This document shows positions 46,459 through 56,850 of a stretch of 64,000 nucleotides of DNA, one piece after another. The stretch comes from an uncultured Burkholderiales bacterium (GTDB lineage: Bacteria > Pseudomonadota > Gammaproteobacteria > Burkholderiales > Thiobacillaceae), in assembly GCA_938038385.1 (NCBI GenBank), contig CALHRD010000110.1, forward strand, positions 51,141 through 115,140. The letters are read 5' to 3'. Under the pieces are notes generated by a model, which did not search any database, was not told the origin of the DNA, and was given only the letters and a program-made list of their open reading frames with translations. A program made the translations under genes and the position numbers. Within the stretch, counting starts at the first letter, position 1. Every line of letters starts with the position of its first letter.

Positions 46459-46944
46459 TCAATACCGGATGTGCTCTGACAGGTTCGACGGCAGCCAGGG
46501 CATGGCCATGCGGGCGCCTGATTCAAGCTGCTCGTGGAGCAGGGAGTCTTGCCAGAAACGGGTCTGCGGCAACGCGGTCAGGCCAGCCAACAGGGTCAGA
46601 AAGAGCATGATGAGGCTACCGCGCAGGGCACCGAACACCAGACCCATGAACTTGTCGTAGAAACCCAGCCCGACCCATTTCACCATGCCGGCCAGGACCG
46701 CTCCGCTCAGGCTGGCCAGCACCAAAATGATGACGAAAACCAGGATGATGGCGGCGAAATGCCGCAGCGCCTCGCTTTCCACCCCTGGCACCATGGGCGC
46801 CAGGATGGGTGCCAGGGACTTGGCGAACAGGAAGGCAAGCACCCAGGCACCCAGGGAAAAAACCTCCCGCACCAGGCCACGCATCAGCCCCGCGAGGGCA
46901 GAGATGGCCATCACACCGGCGACGAACAAATCCAGTCCGCTCAT
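46459..46944 (-). CDS. cvpA: CvpA family membrane protein
   Basis: A 161-residue protein with about four hydrophobic helices (LFVAGVMAISALAGLMRGLV, FSLGAWVLAFLFAKSLAPIL, IILVFVIILVLASLSGAVLA, GSLIMLFLTLLAGLTALP). CvpA is needed for colicin V production in E. coli and is usually encoded next to purF, as here. Start is the ATG at 46944, eight bases after the SPOR-gene stop. Confidence 0.93.
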   Translation of the reverse strand: MSGLDLFVAGVMAISALAGLMRGLVREVFSLGAWVLAFLFAKSLAPILAPMVPGVESEALRHFAAIILVFVIILVLASLSGAVLAGMVKWVGLGFYDKFMGLVFGALRGSLIMLFLTLLAGLTALPQTRFWQDSLLHEQLESGARMAMPWLPSNLSEHIRY

Positions 46945-46951
46945 CCCGCTG

Positions 46952-47674
46952 TCACGGTCCCAGCAGGATCGGGCCGAAGCCCTTGGCGCGCAGTTTGGCC
47001 TGCATCTCCAGGGCCTGCCCGCGCTCGGCATAGGGACCCATGCGCACCCGCACCTGACCACCGACCTCCTGCACCACGACATTGAACCCGGCCGCCCGCG
47101 CCTTTTCCGCCAATTGCCGCGCGTTGGCCTCGCTGGTAAAGGCCCCCAGCTGCAGGAAGTAACCGCGGGTGGCAAACGTCTGCGCAGCGGGCGCGGGGGG
47201 CTTGTCCGTCGCGGCGGACTGCGTGCCTGCCCCCGTGCCGTCCGGTGCCATGGGTTTGGATGCGCCGGGACGGCCGTCGGCGCTGAGCGCCGGCGGTGAC
47301 TGCCTGGGGGGTGTGAGCGGCGGCGAGACCGGGGGGGCCGGTGACAGGGCGGGAGCGGATGTGACCGCTGGGGCGGGAGCGGATGTGACCGGCGGCGCCC
47401 CGACAGGTGCCTGAGCCTGGGCAGCCTGTGTGGCTGGTTCGTCCTCGACTTCGGGCGGCAGGGTCTCCGGTGCGGGCGTTCTGGGTGCAAAGGGGGTGGC
47501 CTGGTCGGGGATACGGATGTCCACTCCGGGACCGAGGGGTTTGGGCTCCGGGTTGAACAGCACGGGTAGGACGACCACGGCGAGCAGCGCCAGAGCCACG
47601 GCGCCCACCAGACGGCGACGCGCGCGCCTGCGCAGATCCATCTCCTCAGTCGTCAGCGTATCGAGGTGGGCCAT
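46952..47674 (-). CDS. dedD: SPOR-domain protein (DedD-like)
   Basis: A 240-residue protein with an N-terminal cytoplasmic stretch, one membrane helix (RRLVGAVALALLAVVVLPVL), a Pro/Ala-rich linker and a C-terminal SPOR domain (GYFLQLGAFTSEANARQLAE, VRVRMGPYAERGQALEMQAK). SPOR domains bind denuded glycan at the division septum. Position between folC and cvpA matches dedD of other proteobacteria. Confidence 0.92.
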   Translation of the reverse strand: MAHLDTLTTEEMDLRRRARRRLVGAVALALLAVVVLPVLFNPEPKPLGPGVDIRIPDQATPFAPRTPAPETLPPEVEDEPATQAAQAQAPVGAPPVTSAPAPAVTSAPALSPAPPVSPPLTPPRQSPPALSADGRPGASKPMAPDGTGAGTQSAATDKPPAPAAQTFATRGYFLQLGAFTSEANARQLAEKARAAGFNVVVQEVGGQVRVRMGPYAERGQALEMQAKLRAKGFGPILLGP

Positions 47675-47766
47675 GGTCGTGCGGTCTGTATATCAAAGTT
47701 ACGCCGGGTCGCATCGCTTGGGTCCTGCGCGCAGCTGGGGACCGGCTGGGCACGGTGATTTCCACT

Positions 47767-49083
47767 TCAAACCGTCTTGCCTGCGGCGATACGCCCGTGT
47801 TCCAGGACGCTGACGGCCGCCGCCACGGTGTAAAAGGATCCGAAGACGGTGATTATATCGAGCGCACCGGCAGTGGCACAGGCTGCCTTCAGGGCATGAG
47901 GGACATCGGGATGGATGCCGGCGACCTCGATACCGTCGGCCGCCAGCAGTGTCTGCAGCGCCTCCCCGGAGAGCCCGCGCGGACCGGGAAGCCCGGCCAC
48001 GAACCAGGCATCGACGAGGGTTCGCAAGGGCCGCACCACACCCGCCACGTCCTTGTCACGCAACATGCCGAGGACGGCGAGGCGACGCCCACCCCCGGTG
48101 AGTCTGGCCAGATTGGTGGCCAATGCCCTGGCAGCCTGTGGATTGTGGGCCACATCCAGAATGAACATGGGGGGCCCGGGCATGACTTGGAATCGCCCCG
48201 GCGGCCTGGCGCGGGCCAGTCCCGTGCGCAGGGCCTGCATCGTCACCGGCAGGCGGTCGCGCAGGCCATCCAGGGCGGTGACCGCCGCCGCAGCGTTGGC
48301 GAGCTGGAACTCGCCGGGGAGGGCCGGCGGCGGCAAGGCCGGATAGTGGCGCCCGCCGACGCGACAGGCCCAGCTCCCCTCGCCCGTCTCCAGAATGATC
48401 TCACTGCCCAGTCTCTGCAGACGCGCGCCCAGAGCGCGGGCATGCGTGAGCAGGCTGTCCGGAGGGTCCGGGTCGGTCACCACGGCGGGACGGCCGGCGC
48501 GGAAGATGCCGGCCTTTTCACGGCCGATGGCCTCGCGCGTGTCCCCCAGATACTCCTGATGGTCGAGGTCCACCGAGGTCACCACCGCACAATCGGGTTC
48601 GAACACATTGACCGCATCCAGCCGCCCCCCCAGGCCCACCTCCAGTACCACGGCCTCGGCCTCCAGTCGGCGGAACAGCCACGCGGCGGCGAGGGTGCCG
48701 TGCTCGAAATAGGTCAGCGGGACGTCACCGCGGGCGGCCTCGACTGCGGCAAAGGCGGCCACGTGCAGCGCATCCGGCAGTTCCTCGCCTGCCACGCGCA
48801 CCCGCTCGCGGTAGTGCAGCAGGTGGGGCGAGGTATAGCAGCCGGCCCGATAGCCGGCGTCGACGAGCACGGCCTCCAGATAGGCACAGGTGGACCCCTT
48901 GCCGTTCGTTCCGCCGACAGTGATGACCGGACAACCAAAGGCGAGGTCGAGGCGTCGTCGCACCGTATCGACCCGATCGAGTCCGAGCTCTATGGCCTTG
49001 GGATGCCTCGATTCGAGCAGTGCGAGCCAGTCTGACAGCTGCGCTGGGAATGAGGGCGAGGCGTTGCCGGCGGGTAGCTGCAA
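47767..49083 (-). CDS. folC: Bifunctional folylpolyglutamate/dihydrofolate synthase
   Basis: A 438-residue Mur-ligase-fold enzyme that glutamylates folates. The ATP loop is ITVGGTNGKGSTCAYLEAVL; other motifs are TYFEHGTLAAAWLF, SVDLDHQEYLGDTREAIGRE and ILDVAHNPQAARALA. The best start is a TTG at 49083, 15 bases after the accD stop, because SDWLALLESRHPKAIELGLD lies close behind it as in homologs. Confidence 0.93.
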   Translation of the reverse strand: MQLPAGNASPSFPAQLSDWLALLESRHPKAIELGLDRVDTVRRRLDLAFGCPVITVGGTNGKGSTCAYLEAVLVDAGYRAGCYTSPHLLHYRERVRVAGEELPDALHVAAFAAVEAARGDVPLTYFEHGTLAAAWLFRRLEAEAVVLEVGLGGRLDAVNVFEPDCAVVTSVDLDHQEYLGDTREAIGREKAGIFRAGRPAVVTDPDPPDSLLTHARALGARLQRLGSEIILETGEGSWACRVGGRHYPALPPPALPGEFQLANAAAAVTALDGLRDRLPVTMQALRTGLARARPPGRFQVMPGPPMFILDVAHNPQAARALATNLARLTGGGRRLAVLGMLRDKDVAGVVRPLRTLVDAWFVAGLPGPRGLSGEALQTLLAADGIEVAGIHPDVPHALKAACATAGALDIITVFGSFYTVAAAVSVLEHGRIAAGKTV

Positions 49084-49098
49084 GGGGTGTGGCGCGTC

Positions 49099-49968
49099 TC
49101 AGCCCTGTGGCGGCGGCTTGCGCATGAGGACGGCGACGGTGCGGGCGATGGTCCTGCGTAGCTCGCGGCGGTCCACGATCATGTCGATGGCGCCGTGCTC
49201 CAGCAGGAACTCCGAACGCTGGAAGCCCTCGGGCAGCTTCTCCCGAACCGTCTGTTCGATGACCCTCGGTCCGGCGAAACCGATCAGCGCACCCGGCTCG
49301 GCGATGATCACATCGCCGAGCATGGCGAAGCTGGCCGAAACGCCGCCCATGGTCGGGTCGGTCAGTACGGAGATGAAAGGCAGGCGATGCGCGGCAAGCT
49401 GGGTCAGGGCCGCACTGGTCTTGGCCATCTGCATGAGCGAGAGCAGGCCCTCCTGCATGCGGGCGCCGCCGCTGGCGGAGACGCAGACGAAGGGCTGCTT
49501 GCCCTTGATGGCGGCATCGACGCCGCGCACGAAACGCTCTCCCACCACCGAGCCCATGGAGCCGCCCATGTAACGAAACTCGAAGGCGGCGGCCACCAGG
49601 GGCATTCCCATGACCTTGCCGGACATGACCACCAGAGCGTCCTTCTCACCGGTCTGCTTGCTCGCTTCGGTGATGCGTTCGCTGTATTTGCGGGTGTCCT
49701 TGAAGCGAAGGGTGTCCACCGGCAGCACGTTGGCGCCGATCTCGGTCTGTTCACCCGGGTCCAGCAGCACCTCGAGCCGTTTCCTGGCACCGATGCGGTT
49801 GTGATGGCCGCACTGGGGACAGACATGGGCATTGTTGTCCAGGTCGGCGGCATAGAGCACGGCCTCGCAGTTCGGGCATTTGCTCCACAAGCCCTCGGGC
49901 ACGGTCTTCCTGGCGGCCTCGACGCGGCGTTGGATCTTGGGCGGCAGGATTTTCTGGAACCAGCTCAT
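49099..49968 (-). CDS. accD: Acetyl-CoA carboxylase carboxyltransferase subunit beta
   Basis: A 289-residue subunit that makes malonyl-CoA with AccA. The N-terminal zinc ribbon is intact ([10 protein letters not shown] and [10 protein letters not shown]), followed by the crotonase-fold domain ([60 protein letters not shown]). The ATG at 49968 gives the family start [13 protein letters not shown]. Confidence 0.97.
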   Translation of the reverse strand: MSWFQKILPPKIQRRVEAARKTVPEGLWSKCPNCEAVLYAADLDNNAHVCPQCGHHNRIGARKRLEVLLDPGEQTEIGANVLPVDTLRFKDTRKYSERITEASKQTGEKDALVVMSGKVMGMPLVAAAFEFRYMGGSMGSVVGERFVRGVDAAIKGKQPFVCVSASGGARMQEGLLSLMQMAKTSAALTQLAAHRLPFISVLTDPTMGGVSASFAMLGDVIIAEPGALIGFAGPRVIEQTVREKLPEGFQRSEFLLEHGAIDMIVDRRELRRTIARTVAVLMRKPPPQG

Positions 49969-50002
49969 AGGGCTTGAGAGTTGAAGGCAGAGCGGTAAGG
50001 CA

Positions 50003-50818
50003 TCAAGGTGTTTGCGCCGGCTGGCTGTCCAGCGCGGCGCGCACGCCGGCGACGAAGATGCGCACGTTTTCCAGCACCGTCTCGCGCGGCGATCGCTCGA
50101 TCTCCTCGACGATGCGGCTGCCGATGACCACGGCGTCGGCCACCTCCGCCACCCTGCGGGCAGTCTCGGCATCGCGGATGCCGAAACCCACCCCCACCGG
50201 CAGGCCGGTGTGGGTGCGTATGCGAGGCAGCCGCGCGGCCACCTCGTTGAGGTCCAGACTCGCCGCCCCCGTCACCCCCTTGAGCGAGACATAGTAGATG
50301 AAGCCGCTGGCATGACGGGCGACGGCCGCGACCCGGTCGTCTGAGGTGGTGGGCGAGAGCAGGAAGATGGCGTCCAATCCGTGTCGCGCCAGGTTGGCGG
50401 CAAAATCGGCCGCCTCCTCGGGCGGATAGTCCACCGTCAGCACCCCATCCGCGCCGGCCGTGCGCGCATCCTCGCAGAACAGGCTCTGGCCCATGGCCTC
50501 GATGGGGTTGGCATAGCCCATCAGCACCACCGGCGTAGCGCCATCCGTCTTGCGGAAGGCCTCCACCATGGCCAGCACACGGCGCAAGCTCACGCCATGC
50601 CTGAGTGCCCGCTCGGAACTGCGCTGGATGGTGGGACCGTCGGCCATGGGATCGGAGAAGGGCACCCCCAGCTCGATGATGTCCGCCCCCCCCGCCACCA
50701 GGGCGTGCATCAGGGGAACGGTGAGTTCGGGCTCGGGATCGCCGGCGGTGATGAAGGGGATCAGGGCCTTGCGGCCTTGCGCCCGGAGGGTGGCGAAACG
50801 TTCTGCGATTCTGGACAT
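50003..50818 (-). CDS. trpA: Tryptophan synthase alpha chain
   Basis: A 271-residue TIM barrel that splits indole-glycerol phosphate. Catalytic Glu and Asp lie in [19 protein letters not shown] and [11 protein letters not shown]; the phosphate site includes [20 protein letters not shown]. It starts two bases after the trpB stop, typical of trpBA coupling. Confidence 0.98.
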   Translation of the reverse strand: MSRIAERFATLRAQGRKALIPFITAGDPEPELTVPLMHALVAGGADIIELGVPFSDPMADGPTIQRSSERALRHGVSLRRVLAMVEAFRKTDGATPVVLMGYANPIEAMGQSLFCEDARTAGADGVLTVDYPPEEAADFAANLARHGLDAIFLLSPTTSDDRVAAVARHASGFIYYVSLKGVTGAASLDLNEVAARLPRIRTHTGLPVGVGFGIRDAETARRVAEVADAVVIGSRIVEEIERSPRETVLENVRIFVAGVRAALDSQPAQTP

Positions 50819-50820
50819 GA

Positions 50821-52089
50821 TCAGAGCGTGATGCCGGCCAGACCGGCCACCGTATTGATGTCCTTGTCGCCCCGACCGGACAGGTTCACCAGCAGGACCT
50901 TGTCGCGCGCCAGCGTCGGCGCCAGCCTGGCCGCATGGGCCAGGGCATGGCTGGACTCCAAAGCGGGGATGATGCCCTCGTAGCGGCACAGATCGTGGAA
51001 GGCCTGCATCGCCTCGTCGTCGGTGACCGCCACGTATTCGGCACGGCCGCTGTCCTTGAGGTAGCTGTGTTCCGGGCCGACGCCAGGGTAGTCCAGACCG
51101 GCGGACACGGAATGGGTCTCGCTGACCTGGCCGTTTTCGTCCTGCATCAGGTAGGAGCGGAAGCCGTGCAGCACACCCGGCGTGCCGGCGGCCAGGGGCG
51201 CGGCGTGCTTGCCCGAGGCCAGCCCCAGCCCCGCGGCCTCGACACCGATCAGACGCACCTCCTCGTAGGGGATGTAAGGGTGGAAGATGCCGATGGCATT
51301 CGAGCCCCCCCCGACGCAGGCGATGACGGCATCGGGCTGACGGCCGATGAGTTCGGGCATCTGCTCGATGCACTCCCTGCCGATCACCGACTGGAAGTCG
51401 CGCACCAGCATGGGATAGGGATGCGGCCCGGCAGCGGTGCCGAGGACATAGAAGGTGTGCTCGACGTTGGTCACCCAGTCTCGCATGGCCTCGTTGAGGG
51501 CGTCCTTCAGGGTCCTGGAACCTGACTCCACCGGGACAACCGTGGCCCCGAGCAGCTTCATGCGGAAGACGTTGGGGGCCTGGCGCTTGACGTCCTCGGC
51601 GCCCATGTAGACCACGCATTCCATGCCGTAGCGGGCGGCCACCGTCGCCGTCGCCACGCCGTGCTGGCCGGCACCGGTCTCGGCGATGACGCGCGGCTTG
51701 CCCATGCGCCGGGCGAGCAGCGCCTGCCCGACGGTGTTGTTGATCTTGTGTGCGCCGGTATGGTTCAGGTCTTCGCGCTTGAGATAGATCTGGGCGCCGC
51801 CCAGTGTCTCCGACCAGCGGCGGGCATGGTAGATGGGGCTGGGCCGACCGACGTAATGCCTCAACTCATGGGCGAACTCGGCCTGGAAATCGGCATCGTC
51901 GCGCACCCGCTCGTATTCCCGGCGCAGTTCGTCCAAGGCTGCCATCAGGGTCTCGGCGACGAACACGCCGCCGTAGGGCCCGAAATGCCCGCGTGCGTCG
52001 GGCAATCGGGCCAGCTCGGCCCAGCGCGAGCCGGGTTGTGCCCCGCCCGATGCGGCGGCGGTGTTCAGGGCCTGTTCATACCTCTGCAT
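50821..52089 (-). CDS. trpB: Tryptophan synthase beta chain
   Basis: A 422-residue PLP enzyme that joins indole and serine. The PLP lysine is in [20 protein letters not shown]; the phosphate loop is [11 protein letters not shown]. The ATG at 52089 lies inside the last codons of trpF (14-base overlap), consistent with translational coupling. Confidence 0.98.
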   Translation of the reverse strand: MQRYEQALNTAAASGGAQPGSRWAELARLPDARGHFGPYGGVFVAETLMAALDELRREYERVRDDADFQAEFAHELRHYVGRPSPIYHARRWSETLGGAQIYLKREDLNHTGAHKINNTVGQALLARRMGKPRVIAETGAGQHGVATATVAARYGMECVVYMGAEDVKRQAPNVFRMKLLGATVVPVESGSRTLKDALNEAMRDWVTNVEHTFYVLGTAAGPHPYPMLVRDFQSVIGRECIEQMPELIGRQPDAVIACVGGGSNAIGIFHPYIPYEEVRLIGVEAAGLGLASGKHAAPLAAGTPGVLHGFRSYLMQDENGQVSETHSVSAGLDYPGVGPEHSYLKDSGRAEYVAVTDDEAMQAFHDLCRYEGIIPALESSHALAHAARLAPTLARDKVLLVNLSGRGDKDINTVAGLAGITL

Positions 52090-52696
52090 TGCGCACCTCT
52101 CGAATGAAGCGGGCGATCCGGCTTGCGTCCTTGATGCCCTTGGCAACCTCCACGCCGCTGGAGACATCCACCGCCCAGGGCCGCACACGCGACACGGCCG
52201 CGGCGACGTTGTCGGGGTCCAAGCCACCGGCCAGGACGATGGGCCGGGGCAGGCCGCGCGGGATCAGGTCCCAGTCGAAGCGCTGGCCCGTCCCGCCATG
52301 ACTGTCGGGGTGATAGGCATCGAGCAACAGCCCGCGCGCGCCGGCGTATGCGGCTGCGTATTGTAGCAAATCCGTCGCCGGCCTCACGCGCACCGCCTTC
52401 AGGTAGGGCAGACCAAATGCGGCACAGAAATCCGGCGGCTCGTCGCCATGGAACTGCAGCAGGTCGGGCCGGAAACGCTGCAGCACCGCCCGCACCTCCT
52501 CTGCACTAGGATCGACGAACAGGGCCACGCTGGACACGAAGGGGGGCAATGCCGCGGCGATGGCGGCCGCCTGTGCCGCAGTCACCCGACGCGGGCTGGC
52601 CGGGGCGAAGACCAGGCCGATGGCGTCCGCCCCGGCGTGGGCCGCGGCCAGTCCATCCTCGATGCGGGTGATGCCGCAGATCTTCACACGGGTCAT
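52076..52696 (-). CDS. trpF: Phosphoribosylanthranilate isomerase
   Basis: A 206-residue TIM barrel starting [20 protein letters not shown], with the catalytic Cys7 and later [26 protein letters not shown] and [14 protein letters not shown]. It follows truA by ten bases. The trpF-trpB-trpA order after truA is typical of betaproteobacteria and pseudomonads; the other trp genes are elsewhere. Confidence 0.97.
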   Translation of the reverse strand: MTRVKICGITRIEDGLAAAHAGADAIGLVFAPASPRRVTAAQAAAIAAALPPFVSSVALFVDPSAEEVRAVLQRFRPDLLQFHGDEPPDFCAAFGLPYLKAVRVRPATDLLQYAAAYAGARGLLLDAYHPDSHGGTGQRFDWDLIPRGLPRPIVLAGGLDPDNVAAAVSRVRPWAVDVSSGVEVAKGIKDASRIARFIREVRNAEV

Positions 52697-52706
52697 ACCG
52701 GCATGG

Positions 52707-53510
52707 TCAGCACTCAGGGATCAGACCCGGCATTAGGTCACGGCCCGCCATCTCAGGCAAGCCCCAGCCGGGGTCGTAGCGCACCCGCGTCAGATAAAGC
52801 CCGTCGGCTGCGAAGGTCGAGGCGCCCTGTGCGCGGTCGCGGCTTGCCAGCAACTCGCCGACCCACTCCGGTGGCCGGCGCCCCAGGCCCACCCACACCA
52901 GTGCCCCGACCATGTTGCGCACCTGATGGTGCAGAAAGGCATTGGCGCTGAATTCGAACAGGATGAAGTCGCCACGGCGCGTCACACTTGCCAGCCGAAG
53001 CTCGCGCACGGGGGTGCGCGCTTGACATTCCGCCGCGCGGAAGGCGGAAAAATCGTGCTCTCCGACCAGACTGGCGGCCGCCGTCGCCATCTTCCCCTCA
53101 TCCAGCGGGGCATGCAACCATCCGACCCGACCGCTCAGCAAGGCCGGGCGCACGGGATGATTGAGCAGGAGGTAACGATAATGGCGCTCCAGGGCGGCAT
53201 ACCGGGCATGGAAACCGTCATCGACCTGCCGCGCCCACAGGACGGCCACGCCCGGCGGCAACAGGGCATTCACACCCCTTGTCCAGGCGCTGTCCGGGCG
53301 CGGATTGATGGCGTCGAAATGGACCACCTGGGCCAGCGCATGCACCCCTGCATCGGTGCGCCCGGCCACCACGGTCTGCACGGGTGCGCCGTGGATGAGC
53401 CCCAGGGCATCCTCCAGGACGTCCTGGATGGCGCATCCGGCAGCTTGTGTCTGCCAGCCGCAGAAGGCCATGCCGTCGTATTCAAGCCCAAGCGCTATAC
53501 GTGCAGCCAC
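52707..53510 (-). CDS. truA: tRNA pseudouridine synthase A
   Basis: A 267-residue enzyme that modifies tRNA positions 38-40. The catalytic Asp is in VVAGRTDAGVHALAQVVHF; LGLEYDGMAFCGWQTQA is the N-terminal signature. The GTG at 53510 is the only start near the conserved N-terminus and overlaps the upstream gene by 16 bases. Confidence 0.95.
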   Translation of the reverse strand: MAARIALGLEYDGMAFCGWQTQAAGCAIQDVLEDALGLIHGAPVQTVVAGRTDAGVHALAQVVHFDAINPRPDSAWTRGVNALLPPGVAVLWARQVDDGFHARYAALERHYRYLLLNHPVRPALLSGRVGWLHAPLDEGKMATAAASLVGEHDFSAFRAAECQARTPVRELRLASVTRRGDFILFEFSANAFLHHQVRNMVGALVWVGLGRRPPEWVGELLASRDRAQGASTFAADGLYLTRVRYDPGWGLPEMAGRDLMPGLIPEC

Positions 53511-54091
53511 ACCACCCCCAGGGACAGCATACCCAGAACCGCCCAATCCGCCATGCGGTAGGGCCGCACGACAAGGGCATAGGCGCGGGGTCCAGACTGC
53601 GCCGGAACTTGCCCTGCAAGGAGTTCGCGCATGCCCGCCCAGCCGCGGGGTTGCGCCATGGCCTCCATGGTCAGCGCGAGGCGCACCGCCACCCGCTCCC
53701 GATCGAGGCCCAACACAGTGAAGGGGCGCATGATGCTGTGTATACCCGTCAGCAGATCGGAGACGGGTAGGCGCAGCAGGAGGACATCGAGCAGCAGCAG
53801 CAGCAGGGCCAGCCGCCAGGCCTGGCCGAGTCCCTGCCACAGGCCCTCACGCGTCGGCATGTAAGGCGGCAGATCCGGGAAAAGGGCGTCGCCGGGCAGG
53901 CTGTAGCCATAGGTGATCACCATAAGAAGCAACAACCAGCGCGCACGCCGCAACAGGGCCCAGACCTGCCGGAGCCGACCGATACAGACCACGCCGACGG
54001 CCAGACTCAAAACCAGGAGCTGGAAAAAGTTCAGCCCCGGCATAGCCAGGGCTGAGAGGAGGTAGATCAGGATGCGGGTTCCGGGGTGCAA
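53495..54091 (-). CDS. EcfT/CbiQ-like transmembrane protein
   Basis: A 198-residue membrane protein resembling the T component of energy-coupling factor transporters: hydrophobic segments (RILIYLLSALAMPGLNFFQL, WLLLLMVITYGYSLPG), the coupling-helix region VRLALTMEAMAQPRGWAGMR that corresponds to the EcfT A-R-G motif area, and a final helix. No ECF ATPase or substrate-binding component is near. The TTG at 54091 (LHPGTRILIYLL) fits family N-termini; upstream starts would extend into fimV. It lies between fimV and truA. Confidence 0.75.
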   Translation of the reverse strand: MHPGTRILIYLLSALAMPGLNFFQLLVLSLAVGVVCIGRLRQVWALLRRARWLLLLMVITYGYSLPGDALFPDLPPYMPTREGLWQGLGQAWRLALLLLLLDVLLLRLPVSDLLTGIHSIMRPFTVLGLDRERVAVRLALTMEAMAQPRGWAGMRELLAGQVPAQSGPRAYALVVRPYRMADWAVLGMLSLGVVWLHV

Positions 54092-54108
54092 TGCAGGGGT
54101 GCGAAGAC

Positions 54109-56733
54109 TTATGCCACCTCGCCGAGCAGTTTCTGCGCCTCGCCGCGCTGCCTGCTGTCGCCATCGCTCAACACCTCCTGCAGGATCTCGCGGGCCCCTT
54201 CGTGATCGCCCATCTCCAGGTAGGCGCGGGCCAGATCCAGCTTGGTGTTGGTCTCTTCCCAAACCTCGGGATCGATCTCCATCGCCGCTTCGGCAGTGGC
54301 CTCTTCACCTGTAGGCGCGAGGGACTCGAACGACGGTGTTTCGGACAGTCTGGTAAAGTCGCGGGCTTCGGCCTGGGCCGGCGGCACATCGAGGTCGAGA
54401 TCGATTCCGCTCAGGTCCAGCTCGGGCACAGCGTGGGCAGCCTCGGCCATCGGTGCAGGCTCGGGAGTCAGCTCTTCGAGGGACGTCTCCAGTCCGGCCA
54501 TGCCGGTCCCGGCCTCCGCAACCGTCACTTCGGCTGCGGCCGGCGGGCTTGCTTGCTCCTCAACCTCGGTCACATCGAGGGAGAGGTCATACTCAGCCGC
54601 CTCCGGGCCCTCCACCACGGCAAGCTGTTCCGGTTCCACGGCCATGTCATGGCCGGGCGAGTCCATCTCCAGCACGCCCAGGTCGTCATGCGGCATTTCC
54701 GGCTCGGCTGCCGGCGCACCGAGTCCGCCCAGATCGAGTGCCTCGACAGCAGAGGGCTCCCCGGCCATCACCGGCGTAGCCTCGTAATCCATGAGCGCTT
54801 CGACGTCCGAGGTGATCTCGGCCGGCGTTTCCGAGACGTCCGATAGCAGGCCCAGATCGGTCAGCCCCTCCCCGGGCGCAGACTCCGACGGCGCATTCGC
54901 CGCCGCCATGGTGGCGGCCGCGGCGGCTGTGCCGGCGGCCACCGTTGCCGGGCCGGCCACGCCGGGCGTCACGCGATACAGGGGATTGCCCGGATCGATG
55001 CCGCGGCCCATCTCGGCCGCCTTCATCCACACCTCCGTAGGCTGGCCACCGAGGCTGGCATAGAGTTCGCTGGCCTGGGTCTCGAAGGCCACCGTGTCCT
55101 TGCGGGCGGCATAGATCTCCAGCAGCTTCAGCGAAATCTCATGCCGGTTGGGATCCTTGGCCAGGGCCTCCTTGAGGATCTCCTCGGCCTGGGTGTCCCG
55201 GCCGTAAGCCATGTAGACCTCGGCCTCGGCGATGGGGTCGACCTCGTGCGCGTCGATGGCCCCAAGGCCGAGCCGGCTGAAATCGGTCATCAGGGCACTG
55301 CCGCCGGTGGGTGTGCCCGCGACCCCGGTGCCGGCGGTGAACACGGCCTCGTTCTTGAACTCGCCGCCGGTCATGATGCTGTCTTCGAAATTGGTCAGAC
55401 CCTTCCGTCGCCGGGTGCCCACCATCATCATCCACAACAGGAAGGATAGCAGCACGGCGGCGACGATCCCGCCGATGTAGAGGGGGTTGCTGATGAAGGT
55501 TGACAGCCAGCTGGGACCCGGCTCAGGCGTCGGCAGCGGCGCGGGCACGGCCGCCGGTTGGGCGGCGGCCTTGGGCGCGGGGGTGGGTGCTGCCGCCTCG
55601 GGTGCTGGCGAGGGGGCAACGGGGGCCGCAGGCTCGACCGGTGGTGCGGCCACCGGCGGTTCGGCCGTCTTCAGCTCCAGCAGCCTCTGCATGTCCTTCA
55701 CGGTACGCTCGAGCTGGGCCACGCGCTCCTGGGCCTCCAGCAGGGCGCGGCCCTTGGCGGCGAGTTCTTCCTCCAGGGATTGGATCTTCTCCATGGCCTT
55801 GGCTGCACCCGGCTCGCCCTTGGAGAGCCTGAGGACATCTTCGGCCGTGGCCGCCGGGGCCACCTCCCTGCGTTCCGGCGCGGGTATGACCCTGCCTGCC
55901 GTCGCTTCGGGCGCCGCACCGGCTGCCCTGGCGGTGGCCGCGTCGGCGAGACGCGACCGGTACGCGTTCCAGGCCTCGGCCTGCATGCGCACCTCCCGGC
56001 TTGCGCGGGCGGGGTCCACCCGCATGGCGGTGTCCCGGTCGGGCAGGTCGAGCACCGCCCCGCGTTTGAGGCGGTTCATGTTGTTGCCCTGGAAGGCGGC
56101 ATTGTTCTGCTGGTAGATGCCGAGCATCATCTGATCCAGGGTGACATCGGCGGGTTTGGTCCTGCTGGCGATGGCGTGCAGGGTTTCGCCCGCCTTGACC
56201 GGTCCGTAGCGCATGCTCTCCGCGGGCCGGGCTGCCGCGGGCCGGGCAGTGGCTGCAGGGCGGGTCGCCTGCTCCCGATCGGCCCTGGTGCTGACAGCGG
56301 GTGGCGCCGGCGGGGGCGTCTCGGCCTTGGGACGCACTTCGGAAGGGGGGTCCAGGAGCAGGGTGTATTCGCGTATCAGGCGCCCGGTGCTCCAGTTCAG
56401 CTCGATGAGCATGTCGAGGAAGGGGTCGTTGACCGGGGCGGCAGAGGTGATCTTGATGACCGGCTGACCGTTGGGCCGCTGCTCGACCTCGAAGCGCAGA
56501 TTGTTCAGCGTCTCGGCGCGTTCCATGCGGGCCTGGCGGAATGCCTCGGCACTGGCCAGTCTTGCATTGATCGAGCCCAGCTCGTCGCGCTGAACGGCGA
56601 CCAGCTCGATCTCGGCCCGCAACGGTTGACCCAGTGCGGACTGTATGGACAGCTTGCCCAGACCCGCCGCCTCGACCCCTGAGGCGAGCAGGAGCGCACT
56701 CAACAGCCCACTGATTTGCAAATGTTTTCGCAT
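54109..56733 (-). CDS. fimV: FimV-like pilus/polar assembly protein
   Basis: An 874-residue envelope protein. A signal peptide is followed by the FimV N-terminal domain (GLGKLSIQSALGQPLRAEIE), a LysM-like segment (YGPVKAGETLHAIASRTKPA and QNNAAFQGNNMNRLKRGAVL), a coiled coil (KIQSLEEELAAKGRALLEAQ), a membrane helix (NPLYIGGIVAAVLLSFLLWM), an acidic low-complexity cytoplasmic region and a C-terminal TPR-like FimV domain (DLARAYLEMGDHEGAREILQ). It organises type IV pili and polar proteins in pseudomonads. GGAGAG precedes the ATG. Confidence 0.93.
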   Translation of the reverse strand: MRKHLQISGLLSALLLASGVEAAGLGKLSIQSALGQPLRAEIELVAVQRDELGSINARLASAEAFRQARMERAETLNNLRFEVEQRPNGQPVIKITSAAPVNDPFLDMLIELNWSTGRLIREYTLLLDPPSEVRPKAETPPPAPPAVSTRADREQATRPAATARPAAARPAESMRYGPVKAGETLHAIASRTKPADVTLDQMMLGIYQQNNAAFQGNNMNRLKRGAVLDLPDRDTAMRVDPARASREVRMQAEAWNAYRSRLADAATARAAGAAPEATAGRVIPAPERREVAPAATAEDVLRLSKGEPGAAKAMEKIQSLEEELAAKGRALLEAQERVAQLERTVKDMQRLLELKTAEPPVAAPPVEPAAPVAPSPAPEAAAPTPAPKAAAQPAAVPAPLPTPEPGPSWLSTFISNPLYIGGIVAAVLLSFLLWMMMVGTRRRKGLTNFEDSIMTGGEFKNEAVFTAGTGVAGTPTGGSALMTDFSRLGLGAIDAHEVDPIAEAEVYMAYGRDTQAEEILKEALAKDPNRHEISLKLLEIYAARKDTVAFETQASELYASLGGQPTEVWMKAAEMGRGIDPGNPLYRVTPGVAGPATVAAGTAAAAATMAAANAPSESAPGEGLTDLGLLSDVSETPAEITSDVEALMDYEATPVMAGEPSAVEALDLGGLGAPAAEPEMPHDDLGVLEMDSPGHDMAVEPEQLAVVEGPEAAEYDLSLDVTEVEEQASPPAAAEVTVAEAGTGMAGLETSLEELTPEPAPMAEAAHAVPELDLSGIDLDLDVPPAQAEARDFTRLSETPSFESLAPTGEEATAEAAMEIDPEVWEETNTKLDLARAYLEMGDHEGAREILQEVLSDGDSRQRGEAQKLLGEVA

Positions 56734-56850
56734 CTCTCCGCCCTACGCTTAAGTTATCCCGAATATGTGCCGAGTGGCCTGGAACGGAAAATTTTTAACG
56801 AGCCCTCATAGGCTTAGGCACAGTATTTAACGACTTTTCTTACGGTATCT
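56734..56850 (-). promoter_or_regulatory. AT-rich intergenic region upstream of fimV
   Basis: These 117 bases are much richer in A and T than the rest of the window (for example TTAAAAATTTTCCG and GTTAAATACTGTG on the minus strand). A promoter for fimV is likely here. I cannot assign exact -35 and -10 boxes with confidence. Confidence 0.4.
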
